From contig NMRB01000188.1 in assembly GCA_002633025.1 (NCBI GenBank), forward strand, positions 485,505 through 549,504: a stretch of DNA of 64,000 bases, written 5' to 3'. The position numbers and the translations under genes are program-made. The stretch is from Notospermus geniculatus (taxonomy: Eukaryota > Nemertea > Pilidiophora > Heteronemertea > Lineidae). Under the pieces are notes generated by a model, which worked only from the letters and a program-made list of their open reading frames with translations, did no database searches and was not told the origin of the DNA. This document shows positions 21,651 through 32,727 of the stretch, in pieces; the stretch's first letter is position 1; every line of letters starts with the position of its first letter.

Positions 21651-21665
21651 GTTGTCATGGTTACC
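21651..21665. promoter_or_regulatory. RFX-like palindrome
   Basis: GTTGTCATGGTTACC has the symmetry and spacing of an X-box with one or two mismatches. It lies about 230 bp left of the candidate exon at 21896. Functional use is unproven. Confidence 0.25.
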
Positions 21666-21895
21666 GTATCCCACTGGTATGACGAGGAAATATCGGTTGT
21701 GAAAAAATCTGATGTAATTTGAGCGTGTTTTTTCTGTTTCTGGTGTTTTTACAAACATTGTAAGCAAGAATAATCGTTAGGAGGAATAAACGAGTGAAAT
21801 AGACAACTGGTAAGAGAAATGAACCACCAACAAAACCAATAAATCTTGTGAATTCGAGAGTATCTGTTTGTTTGAAGCCGTTTTAAAAGCTTCAG

Positions 21896-22118
21896 CAAGC
21901 GGGTGGGTGTTCCATCAGCGTTTCTGAAAGTGCTGAAAATGTCATCAGACACCAAGTCCCATGGAAAGGCTAAAGAGCATGAAAGAAGGAGTGAGTTAGA
22001 GAAAGAGCACCCGATGTGGTTCGAGAGTAGACCTACGGTATCGCCATCTATGAGTAGCAGTTTTCGTAGCTTGCACGACTCAAAAACGATGTTGTCGCCA
22101 TCTGATGAGTTGAGCTGA
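21896..22118 (+). CDS. Candidate terminal exon, charged and serine-rich
   Basis: From a TTCAG acceptor-like site the frame reads KRVGVPSAFLKVLKMSSDTK, then a charged stretch HGKAKEHERRSELEKEH, then a serine-rich tail ending SKTMLSPSDELS before TGA at 22116-22118. An internal ATG at 21939 has A at -3, so a start here is also possible. Codon choice and the charged, low-hydrophobic composition look more coding-like than neighbouring frames. The tail resembles a cytoplasmic C-terminus with possible phosphorylation sites. The pyrimidine tract is moderate. No family recognised. Confidence 0.3.
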
Positions 22119-22606
22119 AACTGAAATTCCCACGCGCTGAGAAGAATTTACATGGCAGTCATCATGCAATGTCAATACCTATGAGCAATAACAACGATTC
22201 TTACTGCTGAAAGAGATTTTCGCTGGTGTGTTAAAAGTCATATAACGTTTCTACTGAAAGGAAAGATCAGAACAATCGCAGGTAAACAGTCACAAGACAA
22301 ATACGATAAGGATTTGATCCTGCAATGAAGAAGGATCTGCCACAAATTCATACCAAGTGAATACGAGAAAACTACGCAGTGAAGCAGAATATACACCTAA
22401 CTGGAACTGTATGCAATGTGGTGACACACACTGCAAAGTTACAGGATAACAGACACAACCAAACTACCAGTAACACTTACACTTCCCGACAAACATCAAT
22501 ACACAGGCCACAATCGTAAAGCACAGATACAGAATTGCACTCAACCGGGTACAGGAGAGGAACATAGAAACACACAACATGCAAAACACACGGACCAACA
22601 CGAACA
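22119..22606. other. No gene; AC-rich sequence leading into satellite
   Basis: Composition shifts to ACACAAC-rich toward the right. Minus-strand frames rich in Cys and Val here are by-products of that composition. Confidence 0.45.
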
Positions 22607-22682
22607 ACACATATTGACCAACACGAACAACACATACAGACCAACACGAACAACACATACCGGTACAGACCAACGAACATTC
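22607..22682. repeat. Short minisatellite of GACCAACACGAACAACACATA
   Basis: About three units of a 22-24 bp repeat (ACCAACACGAACAACACATA) lie beside the larger 40-bp satellite. Confidence 0.85.
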
Positions 22683-22834
22683 GAAATACGAATACGAACT
22701 CATACAAAACGAACTCTGTTGAATGACCGCTTATATAATATCAATCACACAACGTGAAATATGAACATGCATACTAACACATCACAGGAGACACCATCAC
22801 CAACTACACGCAGATTATGAAGACATGTACAAAC

Positions 22835-23465
22835 ATGAACTATATGAACACCAACACGCATCATGAACAGAGTACAAGCTATGAACACCTGCTACACATC
22901 ATGAACAGAGTACAAACTACGAACACCTGTTCTACACATCATGAACAAAGTACACACTATGAACACCTGTTATACACATCATGAACAGAGTACAAACTAC
23001 GAACACCTGTTCTACACATCATGAACAGAGTACAAACTACGAACACCCGTTTTACACATCAAGAACAGAGTACAGACTATGAACACCTGTTCTGCAGATC
23101 ATGAACAGAGCACAAACTACGAACACCTGTTCTACACATCATGAACAGAGCACAAACTACGAACACCTGTTCTACACATCATGAACAGAGTACAAACAAT
23201 AAACACACCTGTTCGACACATCATTAACAGAGTACAGACCATGAACACCTGCTCTACACATCATGAACAGAGTACAAACTACGACTGTTCTACACATCAT
23301 TGACAGCTCTATACATCATGAACAGAGTACCAAACTGTCAACGAACACCTGTTCTGCACATCGTTAACAGAGTACAAATTATGAACACCTGTTCTACACA
23401 TCATGAACAGAGTACAAACTTCAAACAAGTTCTACACAATATGATGAACAGAGTACAAAGTACAC
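22835..23465. repeat. 40-bp satellite array, about 15 units
   Basis: Tandem units of GAACACCTGTTCTACACATC plus ATGAACAGAGTACAAACTAC have an exact 40-base spacing in the centre and decay at both edges. CATGAACAGAGTACAAAC is the best conserved part. The array carries no open frame of interest. Confidence 0.95.
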
Positions 23466-24537
23466 TCATAACAGATTAAAACAATACGAGCTTTATTCAT
23501 ACATCGCTCGCTTATCTATTTTTGATGCCGATACATGACAATGGACGAATGGTGCACAACACAGCCACTTACATAATGTATTAACAACAACGCTGAACGT
23601 TATGAACAGGATGCACAGGGCAAACAACAGAGTAGGCCTACACATTGTGACAAACCAGTGCAACTGTCGTGACTGTGATTGGTCATTTTGGATCATCATA
23701 AAATGCCAAGACAGGATACTGCCATGAGAAAATGGAATAACTGAAGTCAACTGCTCCTAGATACACTTGACATGCTTGAAGCTGGAGTTTCACAAAGTGA
23801 CGACATTGGGGCTTCGTTGCATAGGCCTACATCGTAGTGTGCGTACGAAGAAACTTCTTCAGTGATCACTCAGTCAAGTTGTCTTCTTCGCCCGGCCTTT
23901 ATGATGATTTTGGCCTACTCTAGCCGAACTCGGAAACTGCCCTCTGAAAGAACTCTGCCACACAAATTACTGTGACTTTCCCGTTCCTGCCCTTCTTGCA
24001 CTTCAGCACCAGGACGGCGGTAGTATGGGGCCTCACGCCTGATCGACCAGCCAGTCATCAATGAAATCCACTCAGCGTCTCTCGCTCTTAATTCTACCTC
24101 TATTGGCCAGGTGGCAGCACGCAGCAGAAATGCTCCCGGTGACCAGAAATTGTGGTCTACCATGATTTGTTCATCCTGTTCGATCATTTATAACGGATTG
24201 GAGTGCGATATGGTTTGCTTTCGTCTGATAAAACTGATGCAGGGCTATCGGATTTCTTCGCGGGCGCGGGAAGGAATTCTGACTGAGCTTGGTTCTCGAT
24301 GCAACGGATAGGTGGCGCGGTATATCCGGGACACCTGTCGTCTCACAGTACAGTGTGGCAGTTTAGCAGCAATATGAGTGCGATTTGTCAGTATGCATTG
24401 TCAGTGGGGAATTGTCTAAGAGATTTGTCAATATTAGTAAGATCATCTAAAGGGCCCTGGGCATTTTGCAGGCAACCCTCCACTCTGCCAAAGTGAAGTA
24501 TGAGCCCTTGTCCTGCGTATGTTCTCCCCTTTCCCTC
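23466..24537. other. No supported gene
   Basis: The block 23915-24187 is less AT-rich and open for 90 codons on the minus strand. It has no splice or domain support, so it is noted but not called. Confidence 0.3.
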
Positions 24538-24722
24538 CTAGTGTAATGGTATATTCGAATGGTCGTGGCCATCTCGCAAGTTAACAACAAAACCGAGGTG
24601 TCACAGGAATCAACGTCCTAGGAATGCAAGTCCGCCAAACAGTAGCCCGTTATTGTAAGGTTATATTCGAATGGTAATGGTCTCTATACCCATATCTATC
24701 CCTCGCTGAACAATAAAACCGG
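24538..24722. repeat. Diverged direct duplication, about 115-bp spacing
   Basis: TATATTCGAATGGTCGTGGCC with AACAACAAAACCG is echoed by TATATTCGAATGGTAATGGTC with AACAATAAAACCG about 115 bases later. The parts between have drifted. Confidence 0.65.
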
Positions 24723-25688
24723 ACTTTGACTCCAGGGGGACTTTGATCCCTGTCACACCGTTCAGATTCCTGTTACACACTAGGTGTAAAATGCCATGGT
24801 TTTTCCGTTCAGTGTCACCTCTCATTGCATATGATACAGTGGAAAAAATACATGTAGTGACAGATTTCTCTGTGTTCCCCTATTGAAAAATCACAGTCGC
24901 TCTAGCTGTCTATTGTATGGGAACACTGAGATACGGGGAACACTAGAAAACGTTACACCGGCTTTCAATGACATGACAGAAATTCTATAATCTCAGTCGT
25001 ATCGTGTGGTAGTACTGTCATGTGGCCTGTATGGTAGTCATGCGACTTAACATTGTTCTTGGGGGTAGGACCTCGTTCTGCCATTTGCATACGTCCCTGT
25101 ACATGTAGGCCTACATTACATATGTCAATTATTTGTCAACGTCTGTAAAGTTAAAGAAATCCAAACGTTTGCAACCAATCATTGATAGAATAATTTTATT
25201 AAGATAAAGTTCTAAAGAAGTTTTCCAATGAACCCCTATCATCTTCCCCATCCATACCCGCTAGCTAAGGGGCACATCGGTTACATCTCTTTGTGGAATG
25301 AATCTGATTTTACAAGAAAAAATGTCAATGTATTTTTTTGTTCGCAAAATGCACCTTAATGACGAATACGAAAGTTTAACTCGATACTAATGCAAATGTC
25401 TTGTCCATGTAAATTATCTTGCGGATTTCCCGATTTCGAAGGAGCAGGCGAAGGTTAATCTCGTCCCCTCAGCACCTCTGCAGCGTATTCGTACAAGGGA
25501 AGCCACGCAGGTAACATCCCTGGGACGAGGTTTCAGGTCTCGTGGTTGATAAACATGATAATGAGGCTGGTGAATGACGTCCCACGTGCCAAGATCTCGG
25601 TGAATCATGAAGTACCACGCGCGATGAATGCAATGATTCATGGCGTTTTTTCAGCCTTTGTAGTCTTGTTAAGTTCGTTTTTTTGCAG
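24723..25688. other. No gene recognised
   Basis: A 75-codon minus frame at 25414-25641 has no supporting feature. No repeat was confirmed. Confidence 0.35.
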
Positions 25689-25748
25689 TTTTGTTCGGTG
25701 GATATTATAACACAAGAGTGACTGACGTCTTTGTGCTCGTCTTGGCAA
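25689..25748 (+). CDS. Candidate 60-bp internal exon
   Basis: A strong acceptor, GTTCGTTTTTTTGCAG, precedes it, and GGCAA|GTAAGG follows. Only one frame is open (phase 1 in, phase 1 out), encoding LFGGYYNTRVTDVFVLVLA, a mostly hydrophobic stretch that could be part of a membrane helix. The 60-bp length preserves phase, as cassette exons often do. Family unknown. Confidence 0.3.
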
Positions 25749-26097
25749 GTAAGGAAAGAAGTTACGAAACCTTACATCCGAAACGAAATATCTGCTCCAG
25801 GATCGACATTACAGTTGTAAGATAAAGATGAAGGGTTTGTGTAATAAGGTCCCTCGGAAGATCATCACGAAAGTTGAATATGATGCCATTTTAGAGAAAT
25901 TTTAATAGAAAATTGGAAACTTCGTACCTTCCATTTTTCAAAGTATCCATAGACTATTATTTGATATTTTTTGCAGTTTGATATTTATTTCCTTCATCAG
26001 CATTCAATATATTGCAGAAAATTGTAAAAGTGCGGTCAAAATAAATCATATTGTATTTACATTTGTTTTTGCTTTTGTATTTGATATTTCCATCAAG

Positions 26098-26127
26098 AAT
26101 GCCGACATCAAAGCATTATTGGCCCTG
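26098..26127 (+). other. Exon-like 30-bp core, copy 1
   Basis: TATTTCCATCAAG precedes a 30-bp segment ending CATTATTGGCCCTG|GTAAGTATGG. The donor is canonical. The segment can be read as NADIKALLAL. Because the similarity continues past the donor, a dispersed repeat with splice-like ends is as likely as a real microexon. Confidence 0.3.
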
Positions 26128-26299
26128 GTAAGTATGGAACCCAATGGCCATTTTAATTTCGCACCTTCCATTTTTCAAAGTATCCATCGCCTATCATTTT
26201 CATATTTTTTTACAATTTGATATTAATTTCCTTCAACATTTTCAACTAATCGCAGAAAAACTGTAAAAGTACTGCCATCATAGATCAGACTCCATATTT

Positions 26300-26628
26300 G
26301 TACAGTGTATGTATTTGTATTAATATTTGTATTTGTATTAATATTTGTACTATTTGTAGTAATATTTGTATTTGTATTTGTATTAATATTTGTATTTGTA
26401 TTAATATTTGTACTATTTGTATTAATATTTGTATTTGTATTTGTATTAATATTTGTATTTGTATTAATATTTGTATTTTTATTAATATTTGTATTTGTAT
26501 TGATATTTGTATTTTTATTGATATTTGTATTTGTATTAATATTTGTATTTGCATTAATATTTGTATTTGTATTAATATTTGTATTTGTGTTAATATTTGT
26601 AGGCCCTATTTGTATTTGTATTTGTATA
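26300..26628. repeat. TATTTG/TATTAA minisatellite
   Basis: About 330 bp is built from TATTTGTATTAA and TATTTGTATTTG blocks. It gives long spurious hydrophobic or Ile/Cys-rich frames on both strands that should not be taken as genes. Confidence 0.95.
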
Positions 26629-26643
26629 TGATAATTCTACCAG

Positions 26644-26671
26644 TGCTGAAATCAAAGCATTATCGGCCCTG
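26644..26671 (+). other. Exon-like 28-bp core, copy 2
   Basis: AATTCTACCAG precedes GCTGAAATCAAAGCATTATC then GGCCCTG|GTAAGTAAGG, and could be read as AEIKALSAL. It differs from copy 1 partly at third positions. Confidence 0.3.
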
Positions 26672-26700
26672 GTAAGTAAGGAAACGGTCATCTAAATACC

Positions 26701-27847
26701 ATCACCATATGTTCACAGCTATAATTGTTTTGAAGAATAGATTTTTCGTTGCCGCGGCGTCATTTGTCAAATTATTCTGTTATATGCCTCAACAGACACA
26801 AACTTGACAGAGGGAAGAACAGCAATTGAATTTTCTTGTCCAATCTATCATGCCAGAATGACACTCCTCTTCTCGATGCTACGATTTGACATCCCAATGA
26901 TAACGACGTAAGCGTTAATCTCCGCATTAAAACCGATCCCTATGACTAACGAAATAAACTGAAATATTCATAATTAGAAGTTTTTATCAGAAAGAAGACG
27001 CTTCCAGAGCCTAATGAAGCGGTTAAATGATTCTCCCTGCAGGTTCCTTGACAGTTTAGGATACAGTAGGGTTTTGAAATGATTAGTTGTGATGGTGCAT
27101 AAGATTTAGAAGGGTTTGAAATGAGGGCAAACTGGCGACGTTCTGACAAGGAGAAAAGAGTCAGAAACAATTGTGATGACCATATTGCCAAGGGTTTGGT
27201 GGCAAAACTATCGAAGTTCTAACCAAGAAACGTCACAAACATTGTGTACTTTATGATGGTGCATAAGATCATAAGATTTATACAAGGATTATCAGAGCAA
27301 AACTGACGAAGTCCTGACGAACATTGTGATACACGCAATTCAAAATATCAATTACTTTTAATCGTTTGTGAGGAGTTAGTCAGAGACCTAACCGTAAGCA
27401 AGAGTTACTATAAGTGAAAATATCAACTACTGTTTTTCATACAATCATTTCAATTTAGGCCAATGATTTAATTATAAGATAAATTTAGTCCAAATACCAA
27501 ATCGTTTGGAGTATAAAGCCAATGATTCAACCATAAGGTAGATACTAAGTTATTGCGAAAATATCAAGTGACTTTTTAATATTATCGTTTGTAGAACCCC
27601 ATGATTTAACCAGAAGACATGTCCATTCGTTGGGCGGTATCCAGTTTCGTTTAAAAATGAATGAGAATGTGGGCGAAGACAGAAAGTATCACGTACGTTG
27701 TCAGATTGTGACACTCTTTACAATTACATGTACCATTCATTAATGATTTCGATGTGATGCTTTTATTGGTATACAAAGTCTCGTATGTCGTCGCACTTGG
27801 ATGGAAAGAATGTAGTTGTTGGGTTGATCCACTTCCATAGAATCACA
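26701..27847. other. No gene recognised
   Basis: AT-rich DNA with loosely repeated AACCRTAAG and CAATGATT strings around 27380-27620 but no clean repeat unit. Confidence 0.35.
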
Positions 27848-28048
27848 AAGATAGTGATCTGCATTATGTTTTCGACAATACAAATTTATTTTGTTTATGT
27901 TTTTTATTTACTTTTGTGTATCTTAATCTTAATCTTTATTTTTATTTAAGATAGTGATCTGCATTATGTTTTCGACTATACAAATTTATTTTGTTTATGT
28001 TTTTTTATTTACTTTTGTTTATCTTAATCTTAATCTTTATTTTTATTT
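27848..28048. repeat. Recent 100-bp tandem duplication
   Basis: AAGATAGTGATCTGCATTAT starts at 27848 and again at 27948. The copies differ by three small changes (including one T insertion), so the duplication is recent. Confidence 0.95.
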
Positions 28049-28410
28049 ATCTTTTTCGTCTTGATCTTCAACATCAAGTCCGAAAACAAGTCTAACATAA
28101 AAGAGGATGATATCATAAGCCGAACAGAGTTCAACCGTTTACTTTTAAGAACAGTTTGAATGACCTTACGATTTGCTGCATCAATTCCCAACCGAAACAT
28201 CCCCCACAAGATTAAAATAAGTGAACTCGAAATGACATTTTCGTCACTGGAGATGAAAATGATAAGACGGTTTGTTTGTAAAATAAACGAAAGAAGAAAA
28301 TGAGTCATTCTAAGGAACCAATATCATCCTCGCTAAAATAAAGCTGGGGGATTTATAAAGAAGTGAACAAATCCATTAAGAAACAAACGAAATCTTTTCA
28401 AGAGACAAGA
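28049..28410. other. No gene recognised
   Basis: A 92-codon minus-strand frame without splice or domain support overlaps the AT-rich tail of the duplication. Confidence 0.4.
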
Positions 28411-28847
28411 AAATAAATTCTGAGAAAGGTTCTTTGAGCATCCGGTGAGTTGTATTTTATAATAGGAGAGGAAGAATGTTTTCAAGAATTTGTAAAATGG
28501 AAGAGTATTTTCGATATCTGAAGTACTGGTGCCAGAGAGAACGAAATAAAGAGTGAAATGTCCATGGTAAACTGAAGGAAGGAAGATATGAATGCAAAAT
28601 TCCGTTTCTGAATTAGAACACAGTCATATTATGACTCTTCAGATATCGAAATACTTTTCCACTTCACAAATTCTTGAAAGCATTCTTCTTTCCTATTAAG
28701 AATATGAAACAGAAATCGGGTTTCTAAGGTGAAAGACATTGCTTCCTACCAGGATCGAACCCACGAACCCTCGCATATATATCTTTCCTATTACATGTAT
28801 AAAATATAACTCACCGTATGCTCAAAGAACTTTTCTAGAATTTATTT
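28411..28847. mobile_element. Foldback element with arms of about 110 bp, right arm interrupted
   Basis: The left arm 28411-28523 (AAATAAATTCTGAGAAAGGT to TTCGATATCTGAAG) pairs with 28638-28847. The right arm is split at 28698 by a SINE insertion. Removing 28699-28793 restores pairing, which dates the SINE after the foldback. Confidence 0.9.
28699..28781 (-). mobile_element. SINE family S, copy 1, with 12-bp target duplication
   Basis: TCTTTCCTATTA occurs at 28687-28698 and 28782-28793, directly flanking an 83-bp insert. On the minus strand the insert reads ATGCGAGGGTTCGTGGGTTC, GATCCTGGTAGGAAGC and TTTCACCTTAGAAACCCG. GGGTTCGATCC is a Pol III B box. It is 5'-truncated and lacks a clear A box. 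Related copies lie at 33851 and 43771. Confidence 0.9.
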
Positions 28848-30505
28848 ACAGTTACATGTAAACTGTATTTGTTTTGTAGGCGAAGTTCTCTGCACATAGC
28901 TACAAGTCCAACTCAGAAATTATTTGTCCAAAAACTTCACAGTGATGCAGAGAAAATAGCACAGCAGTTTCGCTGAATAACTCCATCAAGAAGAAGTAAA
29001 GGAATAGAAGGCCTGATGGTTCAGAATGACTGGTTCTTTGACGAAAGGGGATGGCCATTGTTACGGATGAATCCTTTTGAGGTACTGTAATCCTGTACAT
29101 GAGAAGATATTCCTCATCGTATTCTAGAAGAAATGGGAGAATGTCAAAATATCCACTGGTTTTCGTTCATGTTTCGGCGATTACTGCCGTTAACATAGGC
29201 GGAAGTAGTCTACAAAAAGTCCTTAGCATGAAATCTTAGATATCAGTTTGCACGGCTGTTTTAGAGGACAATGATAGGTTCACACAACAATTTCACCCTT
29301 ATAAGGACCAAGACAAAGGTGGATAATTGCTTTGTTTGCAAACAATTGTTTTGGAAAGACTCGGCAAAGTTCGGGATGTCTGCATGACCGACGCCTCACC
29401 CTGAGATTGCAGAACAAGGTCATATCCCAAGGTTACGCTCCCCAGACACATTGTCAGTAAATTCCCCACCCACACCCCCGAAAACCCTGGCCTACAAAAC
29501 TAAAATACTCGCCCCAGACACCATTGTTATCATTGTTATTGTTGCCTAATCGAAATAGACAGACATGCAATGTGCGGAACTTTACACCGAATTACATCTG
29601 CCTGCGTTCTCGGCCAAAACAATCAGAACCATAGAAACCTTTAAAAATTCATTATGAGCGCAGACCCAACCTTATTTTTGTCAGAAAATNCTCGTGAGAG
29701 ATTGGATGACAGTTCCTCCCTTGATCTACCCATCCTACTGATTATTCAAACTGATTTAGCTTTCCGGTCCTGTGATGCATGTTAAAAAAAGCTTAATCTC
29801 CGTACAAAAAAGTATCATCCTTTTTCGCTTCTTCTCATGTTTTTTCATCTGACGGAAAAAAGCCGAGTCAGTTCTCAGGTTCTGCTGGTGGCGATTTGGA
29901 GATTCTACAACCAGTTTCATTCCACCTCGTTTATGACCAAGATTACATTGTAACGTGTACTATATTGCACACCCTCCTCTAGTCCAGGGTGGAGTTACAA
30001 CATCACGATGCGCAGAAAAACCATGTGGATGCAAACCGCTACGGAAGGCAAATCCATAATTTTGATCGTTAAAAAACATATTTTCTTTGGTGGTAGAAAA
30101 ACGATCAAACAGAAAAACCATCCGTCGATCACCTCTTTTTTCAACTTCATGTTTTTCCTTCGTGGGTACGCTGAGTTCATAAAGTGGTCATTTCGTTATT
30201 TTTGGACCGAAAATAACGATTTTTTTCGATCAACAGTAACGAACTTCTTGCTGTATAGGATCTTGGGCAGATCTCTGTACCCAGTCACCGACTTTTAGAT
30301 ACTACGAAGGCCCTTGACAAACTTTGGAATTTATTGGAAAGCAACAGTGTTGGTGTATTTGAGTTGGCGCTTAAGACCCTTCCCTTTCATGTCTTTAGAG
30401 AATACTTTTTGTGAAGTGCATGTGAGCAGGACACTGGGACAAGTGCTAGGTCTGTAGAATATCGTTCAATTTATACTATCCATCCATTTCTGTATCTTCG
30501 ACTAG
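28848..30505. other. About 1.7 kb without supported gene; N at 29690
   Basis: No exon or repeat is confirmed. A loose inverted match GATCGTTAAAAAAC / AAAAACGATC lies at 30063-30107. Overlapping 96- and 61-codon frames around 30000-30300 are not supported. Confidence 0.35.
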
Positions 30506-30579
30506 AAAGTGCCTGAGCATGCTGAGGAAGAGCCCGATTGGGGTCGAAAATTTGCGAGAATTGGAGACGACGTTTCCTT
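30506..30579 (+). CDS. Candidate exon with a BH3-like motif
   Basis: The frame opens immediately after a TAG that also serves as the AG of an acceptor (TTTCTGTATCTTCGACTAG|AAA), preceded by a pyrimidine-rich stretch. It encodes KVPEHAEEEPDW followed by GRKFARIGDDVSLYDV. The run W-GRK-F-AR-I-G-D-D-V fits the BH3 pattern (hydrophobic, x3, hydrophobic, x2, hydrophobic, G, D, acidic, hydrophobic) known from BAK, BAX and BIM; human BAK has an IGDD at this point. A possible weak donor is TT|GTATGA at 30580. A MITE begins within 10 bp. A second frame is also open here, and no BH1 or BH2 exon was found, so a chance match remains possible. Confidence 0.35.
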
Positions 30580-30584
30580 GTATG

Positions 30585-30811
30585 ACGTCATACGGTCAGA
30601 GAGCTACCCTAACCGTCGATTCTTGTTTTTGTTCGAACACGAGCTAAGAAAGTCAAATGAAATTGACATGATTACATGTGAAATAATCTGAGTGATGATC
30701 GACTGTGACCATAGAACTATTTTTTCATTACCTGACTTGCTAACAAACGTTCTCAATTCGTGTTTGAACAAAACAAGAACCGACGGCTGGGGTAGCTCTC
30801 GTGAACGTATG
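30585..30811. mobile_element. MITE family A, copy 2
   Basis: Ends CATACGGTCAGAGAGCTACC and GGTAGCTCTCGTGAACGTAT are inverted complements, continuing into CGTCGATTCTTGTTTTTGTT and its complement. The interior matches copies at 3402 and 61543. It directly abuts the BH3-like open segment, so that frame reads into the element before stopping. Confidence 0.9.
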
Positions 30812-32070
30812 GCTTTAAGTCGTACATCAGTCAGCTGATTGGAGGGAAGTCAGAGATTGGAACTGGTCAATATTATAGGGAGCACAAGATCAAGCAGCCT
30901 TTATGCTATATCGATCTTTGATCACCGTTCTCAAGCTTTTGTAAGACACCCGAGCATCGCATCAACTCTAAAGAGATCGCGTTCCTTGCCAGGGAATTAT
31001 TCCGTGCAAAGCTTCGAAATTGAAATTCACACAAGCAATCTACTTCATCTGTCACCACGCTTTGGTTGCCCCCTTTGGCATGATGCTAGATTAAGAAAAA
31101 AACAGCGATAGGTTTTATGCTAACTGCATATCGCCCTTCCCTCATCACCATTGGCTCAGAAGGGATTTTAGTTTTTTCTTAAGACGGTGTCACTGAGAGT
31201 ACGTCATTTACATGCAGCAGCCGCGCTGATTGTACGCACTATGAGTCAAGCTGTATCCCCTCTTTCAAGTACTTTGCGTTTGCTGCAACACAGGAAGACA
31301 TGCAGTACTAAACCCTACACCCTCTCCCAAGGGTAGGCTACAAGATCCCTGAACACAATTGTCCAAAGATACGGCGCCCAGGGTTCAATGGTGACGAATC
31401 ATAAGGATGTTAATGGCCTGACGAAGGTGCATTTACAGTATTTTTTATACTGTTGACCGCGGTTCTGAATTCTCTGCTGCTGTCGGAAGGAACAGCAGTA
31501 TGATGTACAGATTATCTTCCGCATTGATAATGTCATTATATGGCCGAACAGAGAGGACCTGCCATTGTGCCTTTTCCCAACAGAGCGAAAGAAGGGAGCT
31601 CGGATTCCAAACAAAAAGAGAACGACACCAATCTTGGTAATCATCAGATAGCGATAAAAATATCATGACCATTTTTGGAAGGCGTCACACAAGATTGTCC
31701 AGCATGATATAGAGTCACCACTCTCTTTTTTGGCAATTAAGGATATTGCTACCAATTGTCCGTCTTCCTTGTCCTGCATTCTCCATTTTACCAAAGGAAA
31801 ACGAAGCATATTCCCTTTCCTTTATCGGAAATCTACATAACAACACGGAAAGCAAAAAGACTAAACGGACATTGTCATGACGTTACATAAAAACACACAA
31901 TAATGTACATTGCCACACGACGCCCATACTTCAACAATGGACATTGTGAACAAGAGACAAATGACTTGAGCACACGAACAATGGAGTACACTGTAGAAGT
32001 TTGAAGGATAATACTGTTTCGAGGGAAGGAAGTAGCTTTAGTGAAGGTGAACACGGACACCATTTTGTGT
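30812..32070. other. No supported gene
   Basis: Several 75-90-codon frames overlap on both strands without domains. No element is confirmed. Confidence 0.35.
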
Positions 32071-32228
32071 CCCTGTATTGTTTTGAACATGGAGATACAG
32101 CATTTCATTACATATCGAGTTTTGACATTTTGTCATATCTGCTATGTTTTGTTCTCAATGCTGTTACATCGTCTCTGTATTGTTCTAAATAGAGAGACAG
32201 CATTCCATTACATATGAAGTTTTGACAA
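32071..32228. repeat. Direct duplication, about 102-bp spacing
   Basis: CTGTATTGTTTTGAACATGG, then ATTTCATTACATAT and GAGTTTTGACA, at 32071-32130 is echoed at 32174-32228 with about 80 percent agreement by eye. Confidence 0.75.
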
Positions 32229-32681
32229 AAACACCACATTTGTCAATATTCTAAAGTTTTCTAAAGCTCCATTAACACTGACATCCTTTCACTGCAGGCC
32301 CCCCTCTGGGCATGTTTCAAAGATAGACAAACCTCAGTAACATAAAACAACAGACCTAATTGATTGTGAAAACCAAGGACGTTTAACGTTATGCTAATTA
32401 CTACACATCACACACACAATAAATGACATTAATTAGCTCTGATAAATTTCATAATTGGAAGTTACAAAATGAAAACTGCCCGAGAGATACGTTCATCTGG
32501 AGTTCAAAAGTTCACAGATGGATTGAGATGAACAGAACGGGCTTCCAACAACATTTATGCAGTCTCACTGCACAGTTTTGTTGAATCTACATATTAGGCC
32601 CACATATTTTGAGCAGCTTTGTAAGACGAAGCGACCCGTAGTTTGAGATCTGTAAAAGAATAAACAGGATGAAAAACTTAC
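32229..32681. other. Proposed intron side of the 32682 exon
   Basis: No repeat is recognised. Contains ACACATCACACACACAATAA-type AT/AC-rich sequence. Confidence 0.3.
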
Positions 32682-32727
32682 CAATTCCATGAATCTTGGA
32701 CGTGGTATCAGTCTCTTTCGGATTCAT
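32682..32727 (-). CDS. Candidate 46-bp exon, minus strand
   Basis: On the minus strand GATGTAATTTCAG precedes ATGAATCCGAAAGAGACTGA and the exon ends GGAATTG|GTAAGTTTTT. Only the phase-0 frame is open, encoding MNPKETDTTSKIHGI plus one base. The ATG right after the acceptor means it could be either an internal exon or the first coding exon after a 5' UTR intron. It is phase-compatible with the candidate at 33370, 0.6 kb upstream on the same strand. Peptide not recognised. Confidence 0.4.

Larger units (their letters stand above)
25926..26700. repeat. Two diverged copies of a unit with an exon-like core
   Basis: Copy 1 (about 25926-26150) and copy 2 (about 26165-26700) share CCTTCCATTTTTCAAAGTAT, TTTGATATT..TTTCCTTCA and a terminal CAAAGCATTATYGGCCCTGG followed by TAAGTA. 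Copy 2 is stretched by the minisatellite at 26300-26628. The shared terminal core also occurs alone at 50997-51045. Confidence 0.8.

Noticed and set aside
22464-22707. Cys/Val-rich minus-strand frames resembling a membrane protein
   Set aside because: Translation of ACAC-rich tandem repeats, without splice or start support.
22835-23465. CRISPR-like array
   Set aside because: Units are contiguous 40-bp tandem copies without unique spacers, in a eukaryotic context.
23915-24187. 90-codon minus-strand frame with coding-like composition
   Set aside because: Reasonable codon use, but no domain, no transcript signal and no neighbouring exons. Left uncalled.
26285-26675. Long hydrophobic or Ile/Cys-repeat frames on both strands
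   Set aside because: Pure translation of the TATTTG/TATTAA minisatellite.
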